Shown here: positions 39,049 to 46,906 of the stretch, one piece after another
How positions within the stretch are numbered: position 1 is the stretch's first letter
Layout: each line of letters begins with the position of its first letter
Assembly (NCBI GenBank): GCA_028718125.1
Contig: JAQUMN010000019.1
Location: 1 to 64,000, forward strand
DNA length: 64,000 nt
Source: Kiritimatiellia bacterium
GTDB lineage: Bacteria; Verrucomicrobiota; Kiritimatiellia; JAAZAB01
Direction: 5' to 3'
Made by a program: the position numbers and the translations under genes
The notes under the pieces: generated by a model
The model's input: only the letters and a program-made list of their open reading frames with translations
The model's database searches: none
What the model was told of the DNA's origin: nothing

Positions 39049-42000
39049 TTACTTTGCCTTTCCGGCAACGCCCGCCTCGACAACCAGCATCTCATGCACG
39101 CCAAAATCACGGACGGTCAGCATAATCCGGCCATCCGCCATCCGGACAAATGAGGCCGTATCGCCCGTATCCGGATAAAACACCCGCAGGGACCCCGAAG
39201 CCAAAGGCCGCACAGCCAGGTTGATTCCATGCACTCGGGAAAGATTCGGATCGTAGTTCAAGAGATGCACCACCAGGGATTTGCCATCCGCCGTTTTCCG
39301 GACCGTGATTTCCACGTCCTTGGGACAATCGAACGGCTCCGCCGCCAGCGTCGCTTGCCGCGCTGCCAACCCGCCGCGGACCATGGCGGCGAGCACATCG
39401 CGTGTCCCCGGCCAGAAATCGAAAACGTTCGGCTCCATCTCCCATCCGGACGCCGTGTGGCAGAGTGCGGGATAGATCGGCGTCCAGAAATAACACGCCC
39501 CTTTTCCGAACCGGTTGACGGTCAACGCGGCGCTCCCGTCAGGCCAGGTCGCCAGCACCTTGGCCTTGTCAGGCTTGATCCGGTCGCGGCCGAGCGGCAG
39601 GTCGTATTCGCAGGTAAGCCCCGCGGCAGGCAATCCGGGCAACATCGCATCGGCACTGCCGACCTGGTACATGCCGATTGAGCTAACCGGCTTGATCTCC
39701 CGGTGCACCTGGTAGCGGATGCGCTCCGGATCGAGCCCCTCGTCGATGGCTGGAAACAGCGAGCGGCCGTTTTCCCAGCAGACGGTATCGCCCGCTTTCG
39801 GATCGGACAGCGCCACGTGCCCTTCATAGCGCACGCCGAACACGTCGGCCAGGGCATAGTTCGCCTGCTGTTCGCCCCATTCATTGAAGAGGCTGGTGGT
39901 TCCCGAGGCGATCAGGATGCCACCTGCCTCGACCCATTTGCGCAGGACGTCCATTTCAGCGGCCGTCAAACTCTTGGCGTCGGAAAGCACCAACACCGCG
40001 TAACGCGCCGCTTTCTCCGGCGTCAGGGTTTCGGCCCAGATGGCGTCCGCCGCGGCGTGAGATTGCTGGAGCGCGACCCACAGCGCGCGCTGATGCTGGT
40101 AATAGCGGCGGGACAGCGAGACGCGCTCGCCGTATTCCTTGGCGTAAAACAGGATGTGGGTCCGCTCACTGGCCACCAGGGCCACGTTCGCAGCCGAGGA
40201 AGCGCCGGCCAGGTACGGCTTGACTTTCGCGGCCTTGTTGAACACCTGGCTGAGGCGCTCCCATCTCCCGGCCTCCCAACTCCACATGGTATACGGATTC
40301 GACTGTTTAAAAATCTGGTTCAGGGAGAACGGGTAGAAGCATTCGCCATGCATCAGATGCTGGGCAAACCCGCGTTCAGAGTGCTCGTTCGAGGGGGCGT
40401 ACATGTTGTAGAACTCGCACAAGACCGGACGCGGCTCGCCGTCCTTGGCCAGTTCCATCATGAATGCGTTTTCGCGGCCAAACGACTCATAGGTTTCCGG
40501 GCCATGTCCGCCGAGAATCCCGCCGGCGCCCCCGGCCACCCCGATATACGTGAAGCGGCACCCGACCGTGTTGTTGAACGTCATCACGCAGCCCTTGCGC
40601 AGGCCCTGCAGCCATTCCTGGTCCTCGCGCCACTCGTCGAGCAGGATCTGCCCGGCAACACAGTTGAACTCGGTAAAGAGCCTCCTCCGCTTCCACTGGT
40701 CCTCGATCTTGGGCACCGCCACCGGTTCGTCGGCGGCCAGCCCCATGGCCTTGCGGAAATCCGGGCCGTACTTGGCGCGCAGGAACTGTTCGAACGCCGC
40801 GTCGGACACCCCCACCGCCGGATAATCCTCCTCGCTCCAGAACCCGGTGAAGGCCGGCAAGTCCCGCATGCCCTCCAGCACGAAATCGCAGCCGGCCTTC
40901 TCCGCCGTCTGGGCCTGACGGAGCCGCTTATAAGAATCTCGCGAGCCTTGGATGTTGCCATCCATCGGCAAGACGTCAATCCACTTCATGTCGTATTCGC
41001 CGGCCTTGCGAATGAGTTTGAGGTAGCGGTCAGGGTCATCGTTCTGTTCGCCCCAGGCAGCATGGATGCCGGTCACACCGGCCTCCTGAAAATAATCTAA
41101 AATCGCTTCCGGCTCCTCCCCGAAGTTGGAATTGATCACCGTAAACGGACGCCCGATCAGGAGATTGACGTTGCGCTCAAGCGCGTAAAACCGGTTCGCC
41201 AGGGCCAAATCCGCGGCCTGCGCAATGCCCGGCGCATTCTTGCGGCCTTCCTTGATGGCCTTGATCGCGATCTCAGCATGGCCCTGCAAACCAAGGCTCT
41301 GGGCTGTGGAATACGGATTGTTTATCCGGGCGCTGGAACGACGCGGGGCGGGAAAATCTTTCGCCGTCTTGGCCAGTTTTTCCAGAACCGGCAAGACAGC
41401 CGGGTCGCCGATAGTTGCCAGCGCGCGCAGTGCCGCCTGCATCTGGCCGCGCACGTCGGGGTCTTGCGGGTCGCCGCTTTCCAGCAGTTTGATCAAAGGC
41501 GGCACGGCTTCCTTGGAACGCAGCCAGCCCAGCGCCAGGATCGCGTTCACCTTGAGATGAAAATCATCGGCGGCCAGGCATTCCAGGAGCGGCGCGGCCG
41601 CGCGAGGATCGCCGATCTGGCCGAGCGCCTGGGCCGCGCGGCGCTGGATCCGCAGGTCGGAGCCTTTCAATAATTCAATCAGTTTCGGCACGGCTTCCCC
41701 GGCCTGCATCCAGGCCAGCGACTGGATGGCGCGGACCCGCACCGTGGCGTCCTGGTCATCCAATGCCTTGATCAATACCGACGCGCCGCGCTTGTCGCCT
41801 ATGCGGCCCAGCTCCAGCGCTGCCTCAGCGCGCACGCGCGCATCGGGATTGCCGCAATCACGGATATATCCCGGCACGCGTTCCGTATCGCGTTTCCGTT
41901 CCGCTTGCCGCGCCGTTTCGCGGGCTTTGGCCACCGCCGGCGCAGCTTGCTTGAGCAGGGCATCGGCCTCGGCGACCAGGGCGTCGGATTCAGCTCGCGA

Positions 42001-43257
42001 GAACATGGCCGCGCGCAGGGTGGCGCCATACAGGAGTTCGGCTACCCGCTTGTTCGTCTGGGAGCTGCCCTGAATTTTCTGGTTTGCAGCAACCATTTTA
42101 CGGTTAACGTCCAGCAGCAGGCGCAAGTCCGCCAGAACATTGGTCGTCACGCCTAATGTTACAGCCCGGGCTAACACGCCATCCGGGTCCAGGAACGGGT
42201 TATCCCGGACAAGCTCCTCGCGTTTCATGGAGCGAATCCGGTTGGTCCATTCAGCGGTCATCCCGGCATAACGCCGTTCCAATTGCGCCAGGGCCAGGTC
42301 CAGGCGCGCCTGGACCGCGCGCAATGGCTGCGCTTCAGCCGACGGCAAAACTGCGGCAGCCGCGCTCAACCGCTGGCGGCGGGCAAACAATGGAATTTCC
42401 AGGCGGTTCCGGATCATCGGCAGGATGCCCGGACCGACATCCGGCCCGTGTTCGTCCAGCGTGAAATCGTAAAGTTTGTCCTGGCGCAGGAACGCGAGTT
42501 CGGCGGCTTCCCGCAACTGCGCTCGCTCAGCCTCTGCCTGCGGCGCACCTGCTGTCAGCCAGCGCATGCAATTCAGGAAAAACGTACGCTCCACCCCTTC
42601 CAGCGCATTGGACGTGCCGCCGAGGAATCCGCCGAAAGCAATGTACCGCCCGCCATAAACCGAGCCGTAGGCCCCGGCTGGATTGCCATCCGCATCCGCC
42701 AGGAAGACACGCCCTTGCGGCCCAATCTTAATCACCATGTGGTCCCAACCCGCCGTCAGGCAGAACGGACGGTCGAGGCCGGCAACCAGGGGACTGTCGC
42801 CACAGGCCTTCACCCACATCCCGTTGATGCGGTTATCCGTGGCGCCAATTTCGGGAAAGAGCGGACGGTTAATGGTTCGCACGTAGCCCGAACGGAACGC
42901 GCCGGCAAACACCCCGCCGCCTCCGGCCGCAAAATCAACCAAGTTGCGCCGGCCGGTAAATCCCGCAAAGTCTCCTGAATTCCACCCGCCCGGCAAGTAG
43001 ATTGCGGACAGGCCATCCAAGTTGGTCCGCGCCTGGATGGACGCGGTGTTAAGCTCCCGCGTGTCGAATCCTTCGGCCTCAAGTGTCTTACGGATACCGG
43101 CCAGTTCGCCGGAACGCGCATCCTTGAAAAGGCCGATAACCGGTTTGGCCTGCGCGGACAACGGGACGGCCGTCGCCACTGCCAGCGTCAGGATTGTCAC
43201 GGTTGCCAGGCCGCGAATAATAGCCAAGAACGGTCCCGCGGGAGCTCGACCCTCCAT
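39049..43257 (-). CDS. Secreted multidomain protein: GATase-like, HEAT repeats, glycosidase-like barrel
   Basis: The 1402-residue protein (from ATG 43257) has a signal peptide (about 1-37). A class I glutamine-amidotransferase-like domain of BPL_N type follows (about 38-240, e.g. AIYLPGGWNSGDFAGF), then a helical region (240-460) and five or so HEAT repeats (about 465-640, e.g. AALELGRIGDKRGASVLIKAL). Next come a GH42-like TIM barrel (about 695-1020), a beta-galactosidase-trimerisation/GATase-like domain (about 1020-1240) and a C-terminal beta domain (1314-1402) ending GVHEMLVVEAGVAGKAK. The barrel contains FTGFWSEEDYPAVGVSD, a likely acidic active-site region. The mix of HEAT scaffold and glycosidase-like barrel is unusual. 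The first codons lie in a family D repeat, so the start is uncertain. Confidence 0.75.
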   Translation of the reverse strand: MEGRAPAGPFLAIIRGLATVTILTLAVATAVPLSAQAKPVIGLFKDARSGELAGIRKTLEAEGFDTRELNTASIQARTNLDGLSAIYLPGGWNSGDFAGFTGRRNLVDFAAGGGGVFAGAFRSGYVRTINRPLFPEIGATDNRINGMWVKACGDSPLVAGLDRPFCLTAGWDHMVIKIGPQGRVFLADADGNPAGAYGSVYGGRYIAFGGFLGGTSNALEGVERTFFLNCMRWLTAGAPQAEAERAQLREAAELAFLRQDKLYDFTLDEHGPDVGPGILPMIRNRLEIPLFARRQRLSAAAAVLPSAEAQPLRAVQARLDLALAQLERRYAGMTAEWTNRIRSMKREELVRDNPFLDPDGVLARAVTLGVTTNVLADLRLLLDVNRKMVAANQKIQGSSQTNKRVAELLYGATLRAAMFSRAESDALVAEADALLKQAAPAVAKARETARQAERKRDTERVPGYIRDCGNPDARVRAEAALELGRIGDKRGASVLIKALDDQDATVRVRAIQSLAWMQAGEAVPKLIELLKGSDLRIQRRAAQALGQIGDPRAAAPLLECLAADDFHLKVNAILALGWLRSKEAVPPLIKLLESGDPQDPDVRGQMQAALRALATIGDPAVLPVLEKLAKTAKDFPAPRRSSARINNPYSTAQSLGLQGHAEIAIKAIKEGRKNAPGIAQAADLALANRFYALERNVNLLIGRPFTVINSNFGEEPEAILDYFQEAGVTGIHAAWGEQNDDPDRYLKLIRKAGEYDMKWIDVLPMDGNIQGSRDSYKRLRQAQTAEKAGCDFVLEGMRDLPAFTGFWSEEDYPAVGVSDAAFEQFLRAKYGPDFRKAMGLAADEPVAVPKIEDQWKRRRLFTEFNCVAGQILLDEWREDQEWLQGLRKGCVMTFNNTVGCRFTYIGVAGGAGGILGGHGPETYESFGRENAFMMELAKDGEPRPVLCEFYNMYAPSNEHSERGFAQHLMHGECFYPFSLNQIFKQSNPYTMWSWEAGRWERLSQVFNKAAKVKPYLAGASSAANVALVASERTHILFYAKEYGERVSLSRRYYQHQRALWVALQQSHAAADAIWAETLTPEKAARYAVLVLSDAKSLTAAEMDVLRKWVEAGGILIASGTTSLFNEWGEQQANYALADVFGVRYEGHVALSDPKAGDTVCWENGRSLFPAIDEGLDPERIRYQVHREIKPVSSIGMYQVGSADAMLPGLPAAGLTCEYDLPLGRDRIKPDKAKVLATWPDGSAALTVNRFGKGACYFWTPIYPALCHTASGWEMEPNVFDFWPGTRDVLAAMVRGGLAARQATLAAEPFDCPKDVEITVRKTADGKSLVVHLLNYDPNLSRVHGINLAVRPLASGSLRVFYPDTGDTASFVRMADGRIMLTVRDFGVHEMLVVEAGVAGKAK

Positions 43258-43335
43258 GAATGCCAATGTTTTCGCGATGTTGGAGGGCGGAGCTCCTGCG
43301 ACGCCGCTGGGTTCAGCATGAATGACGCAACCGTG
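43225..43335 (+). repeat. Family D palindromic repeat at the start of the 1402-residue gene
   Basis: AAGAACGGTCCCGCGGGAGC at one side and GGAGGGCGGAGCTCCTGCGA at the other reproduce the compact copy at 28508; the left outer end is degraded. Read on the minus strand, it supplies the start codon and the first residues (MEGRAPAGPF) of the downstream gene. Confidence 0.8.
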
Positions 43336-43393
43336 CTGCCGGATTTGAGTTGTTAGTGTCATGTTGTCCTTTGCTGGTGTTTATTGTACGTTA

Positions 43394-44743
43394 TCAGCGG
43401 CCCGTGAAAACCGCGCCCCGGTGCAGGAACTCGAAGGCGCCGATATCCACCGTGCCTTCGATGATCCGCCGGCGTCCATCAATGTCCACGGCGATATTCA
43501 TCCAGCCCTGGTTGATGCCCTTGTTGATGCAGGGCGAGTCCGGTGAGAGCCGGTAAGGGCCGGCGGCCGAAGTCATAAACGCGGGATCATTGGAGATGTT
43601 GGCATCGCCATAGAGGGGCATCGGAAAGATGCAGCTGTAATAGGATGTCGCATTGGGCGATACATTGCTGATCACGGTTTTGGTGTAGTTAAAATAAACA
43701 ATACAATTGGTCATGTAACCCAGCGCCCCGCCGACGCCGCCCAGGCCGCCACTGGTGCTGTTACTGTAATTACTGACGATCGTGCAGCTAACCGGCCACT
43801 TATTATTGGCGTTAAATGCATTAAACCCGCCGCCGCTGCCGCTGCCGCAACTATTATTGGCAATCAGGCTGTTAAAGATAGATTTCACGCGATACACGCC
43901 CCCGCCGCCCGCTGCGGCGTAGTTATACATGAATACGCAGTTACTGACCACGTTGGCGTCATTGCCGTTAATTCCGCCGCCGCCGCAGTTTGCTTCATAA
44001 CCCTTGTTGTAAATAAACCGGCAATTACTTATCACTTTGGCCGCGCCATAGAATCCGCCGCCGCCGCGGTGGCCGTAATTGTTGGAGAACACGCAGTCTT
44101 CCAGCGTGTCGGCGGTGTATCCGCCACCGCCGTAGCCTTGCGGCTCGCTCGGATACCGGGCTACGTTATCAGCAATTAAACAATTGCGCCAGGTACCGCC
44201 GTAAAACCCGCCGCCGCGACAGGCAAAATTGCTGATCACAAGGCAATTCGACACCCAAGCAGTGTTGTCGGCACAATAGACCCCGCCACCAAACCCGGAA
44301 GCGACCCCCCCGTTGCTGTCCGTAAATCCCTTGGTAACCGTAAAGCCAATCAGCGCAGCCCCGTTAGTCAGATACACGCCACGAATGGCCGCCGGCCCGT
44401 TGGTGAGCGTGTTCGGATCCGGCGCCCCCTCGATCACCGTGTCCGCCCAGTTCGTGCTGGCCGCTCTGACGGTGATAACTTTGGTGACAGCCACGCGGTT
44501 GGTAAGTTGGGAAGCCGCCGCCTGGCCGCCGGTGTTGTATGTGCCGCTGGCGACCATGACCGTGTCGGCCGGCTCGCAGAGTGCATCGTCGATCGCCTGC
44601 TGGATATTGCTCGCGGCCGTCGTCCAATCCGTAAACGGACTCGACGCCCCCGCGTAATCCTTGATGACATAATGCGTGTCGGCAAAAGCCGAGCCTGCAA
44701 GGAGCAGCATTGATAGAGCCAGGCTATAACCGTTATTTTTCAT
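43394..44743 (-). CDS. Secreted right-handed beta-helix protein (choice-of-anchor Q type)
   Basis: The 449-residue protein has a signal peptide (about 1-22, LLLAGSAFA) and a right-handed parallel beta-helix with repeated short strands and many GGG turns (FGGGVYCADNTAWVSNCLVIS, GGGFYGGTWRNCLIADN). This is the chlamydial polymorphic-outer-membrane-protein/pectate-lyase-like pattern. The end carries the choice-of-anchor Q signature (YRLSPDSPCINKGINQGWMNIAVDIDGRRRI followed by VDIGAFE). Such proteins are surface adhesins or polysaccharide lyases; no lyase residues are obvious. I start at ATG 44743, preceded by GGAGAAACC; the open frame upstream lacks a signal peptide fit. Confidence 0.82.
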   Translation of the reverse strand: MKNNGYSLALSMLLLAGSAFADTHYVIKDYAGASSPFTDWTTAASNIQQAIDDALCEPADTVMVASGTYNTGGQAAASQLTNRVAVTKVITVRAASTNWADTVIEGAPDPNTLTNGPAAIRGVYLTNGAALIGFTVTKGFTDSNGGVASGFGGGVYCADNTAWVSNCLVISNFACRGGGFYGGTWRNCLIADNVARYPSEPQGYGGGGYTADTLEDCVFSNNYGHRGGGGFYGAAKVISNCRFIYNKGYEANCGGGGINGNDANVVSNCVFMYNYAAAGGGGVYRVKSIFNSLIANNSCGSGSGGGFNAFNANNKWPVSCTIVSNYSNSTSGGLGGVGGALGYMTNCIVYFNYTKTVISNVSPNATSYYSCIFPMPLYGDANISNDPAFMTSAAGPYRLSPDSPCINKGINQGWMNIAVDIDGRRRIIEGTVDIGAFEFLHRGAVFTGR

Positions 44744-45109
44744 CAGGTTTCTCCAATATAGGGTTATCCTAACAGGATTTATGCTGAAAAACAACTAATT
44801 ATAAAACGATTCAGGCGGGATCCCAAGGCGACTTGTTCACGCGCATTAACGGGAGCATTAACCATGATGAAAATAATAACCGGATCGGCAGAACCGATCA
44901 ATAAAATTATGTCTTAGTCGGGGCTGCGTCATGGAACGGTCTCGCAGGAGCTCCCGCCTTCGCCAAGAGGCTATGGCGGGCATACTGCCCCTGGCACGAA
45001 GGCCAATTCTTTCGCGATATTGGAGGGCGGAGCGATCACGCCGTGGGCGAGTATCGGGACTGCGACGTCGCTGTTTCAGCATGAATGACGCAGTCGTGAT
45101 GTTTTATTG
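44744..45109. other. Gene-free interval with a family D repeat
   Basis: No gene is visible in these 366 bases between the beta-helix and SGNH genes. GATCGG/CCGATC at 44883-44899 can form a short hairpin. The rest up to 44921 is AT-rich, and 44922-45095 is a long-form family D repeat. Confidence 0.6.
44922..45095 (+). repeat. Family D palindromic repeat, longest copy
   Basis: The 174-base element starts GGCTGCGTCATGGAACGGTC and ends TGACGCAGTC. The inner arms CGCAGGAGCTCCCGCC and GGAGGGCGGAGC are both present, with a GC-rich internal stretch like that at 24951 and an extra insertion near the right end. Confidence 0.8.
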
Positions 45110-45769
45110 TCACGTTATTCTTGAAAACCAAGCGGACACCAGCTGGCGCCGAACACTCTCAAACGCAATTCTGTTGCCCGCTTCCGTAAAATGGACCCCG
45201 TCGGCAAGGATATAAATTTCGTACCCGTCTTTCTCCATGGCCAGGCGGACTTCATGATACCAGTCTATAAACAGGCATTGATGCGATGTTGCCATCCGTT
45301 CTGCGGCCTGGCGATAGATGTGAATAGCGGCATCCCCGCCGCCGGCGGCATGAAACTGTTGTTTGGCCTTTTCGTCGGTGCTCCAGGCATGCCACACATC
45401 CACGACCGGCGGAAAACTGATAAAGGCCACCTGCGCACCCATGGAGGACGCCTTCTTCCAGATCGTTTCAAGGTTGCGGTTGAATTCCTCGATGGCGACA
45501 TGCCGTTGCGGATCGATCGTGGCGTCATTGCCCCCGAACTGCACCAGCACCCAGTCGGGCCGATGCTCCAGCACGTCCTTATCCATGCGCGCCAAGCCCT
45601 CCCGGGAAGTGTTGCCGCCGATGCCGGCATTGATGACGATTACCTTGCGCGGCGCCAGGTCGCTGTTTAACTGCTGCTCCAGCAGGAACGTCCAGCGCTT
45701 TTCGGGAACAACCCGCGCGGCCTGCGTCATTGAATCGCCAAAAGCAACAATTTTCAGCGGGGATGTCAT
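45110..45769 (-). CDS. SGNH/GDSL family hydrolase
   Basis: The 219-residue protein has the four SGNH blocks: IVAFGDSMTQAA (catalytic Ser), INAGIGGNTSREGL (Gly), LVQFGGNDATID (Asn), and LADGVHFTEAGNRIAFE (Asp and His). Such enzymes are esterases and carbohydrate deacetylases; without a signal peptide this one is cytoplasmic. Its ATG overlaps the stop of the AraC-type gene (ATGA at 45769-45766), so regulator and esterase are translationally coupled. This suggests the regulator controls, or responds to, the acylated sugar this enzyme handles. I start at ATG 45769. Confidence 0.9.
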   Translation of the reverse strand: MTSPLKIVAFGDSMTQAARVVPEKRWTFLLEQQLNSDLAPRKVIVINAGIGGNTSREGLARMDKDVLEHRPDWVLVQFGGNDATIDPQRHVAIEEFNRNLETIWKKASSMGAQVAFISFPPVVDVWHAWSTDEKAKQQFHAAGGGDAAIHIYRQAAERMATSHQCLFIDWYHEVRLAMEKDGYEIYILADGVHFTEAGNRIAFESVRRQLVSAWFSRIT

Positions 45770-46785
45770 ACTGAACCCCAATATATTTCAATTGGAGAAC
45801 TATGCACGGGCAACGCAACGGGCGGCGCGCCTCTGACAACGGATTCACCCGGCTTCTCCAAGCGCTTCAACCGCCGGCAATGCAGCCGAACGCGATATTG
45901 TCGAGGGGACACCTTAAATACTTTCTTAAAAGAACGGCTGAAGGTAAAGACGCTGTTGAAGCCGCAATGGTCTGATATTTCAGAAAATGTCATGTCGGAC
46001 GACACCGCCAGTTCGGCCGCATAATTAACGCGCGCTATGCGGATATAGGCGCCGAGATTCATGCCCATGGCCCGTTTGAACAGCCGTTGCAACTTATTGA
46101 TCGACACATGGACATAACGGGCGACATCCCGGATGCGGACCGACTCGCGGATATGGTCGTACAAATAGCGTTGGACGGCGCAAATATGATCCTGAACGGC
46201 CTGATGTTCGGCCATTCCAGGCGGCATGTCCATGGCAATTTTAATCAGTTCCTTTAGCAGGAGCCAAAGCTGGAAGGTAATGCCGCCGACTATCGAAGGC
46301 GCGGAGCGATCCGGGGCCATATAGTCGTTAATCATGCCGTGCAGAAAAGACACACCCTGTTTTGACAATGGCAACACACGATTGGCGATGACGGCCAAAG
46401 GCTCGGATTTGTCGAATCGAAAAGTAACATGAAACCAGACCAGATCGGAATCAGCGATGCGAGCGTAGCCGATTTTTTCGCCGGGAGGCACAAGCAGAAC
46501 GTGGCCCGCCGATAAATTAATGGCACGGTCATTAATGACGACCGCCCCTCTGCCGCACAGATTAACAATCAAGACGTATTGGTAAACATGCCGGGCCGAG
46601 GTGACTAGCTTCAGTTTATCGGGACCAGGTGAAAACATAATAATATTTTTTGGAATTATAAACTCTGATACGGACAAACCGGCAAGATAATTAACGGGGT
46701 CAGGCACCTGCCTGGCCAGAGGAATCAGGGATTTGACGAGCGGATCGGGCATAGCGGGTGAATATTTTGATAAATTATTGATCAT
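45766..46785 (-). CDS. AraC-family transcriptional regulator
   Basis: The 339-residue protein has an N-terminal cupin-like sensor domain (about 20-190, ALSAGHVLLVPPGEKIGYARIADSDLVWFHVTFRF region) and a C-terminal pair of helix-turn-helix motifs (about 230-320). The second ends in the AraC signature FSEISDHCGFNSVFTFSRSFKKVFKVSPRQYR. Sugar-sensing activators of polysaccharide utilisation genes have this plan. It sits at the divergent centre of the carbohydrate island, 120 bases from the glycine-rich surface protein, so it probably controls both arms. Confidence 0.92.
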   Translation of the reverse strand: MINNLSKYSPAMPDPLVKSLIPLARQVPDPVNYLAGLSVSEFIIPKNIIMFSPGPDKLKLVTSARHVYQYVLIVNLCGRGAVVINDRAINLSAGHVLLVPPGEKIGYARIADSDLVWFHVTFRFDKSEPLAVIANRVLPLSKQGVSFLHGMINDYMAPDRSAPSIVGGITFQLWLLLKELIKIAMDMPPGMAEHQAVQDHICAVQRYLYDHIRESVRIRDVARYVHVSINKLQRLFKRAMGMNLGAYIRIARVNYAAELAVSSDMTFSEISDHCGFNSVFTFSRSFKKVFKVSPRQYRVRLHCRRLKRLEKPGESVVRGAPPVALPVHSSPIEIYWGSV

Positions 46786-46814
46786 TTATGTTATTCCATG
46801 ATTTTTGCAGAATG

Positions 46815-46842
46815 TTAGCATATCAAAGACTTTTTGTAAAAT
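46815..46842 (+). promoter_or_regulatory. Weak candidate promoter for the glycine-rich gene
   Basis: TTAGCA at 46815-46820 and TAAAAT at 46837-46842 are 16 bases apart and 65 bases before the start codon, in the AT-rich divergent region next to araC. The hexamers are imperfect, as expected for an activator-dependent promoter, but no operator was identified. Confidence 0.3.
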
Positions 46843-46906
46843 ATGTTTTATCGAGGTTCAACAACTTCCCCTTTCATGTCGCTCGTACAATATTGGAGGA
46901 GCTTTC

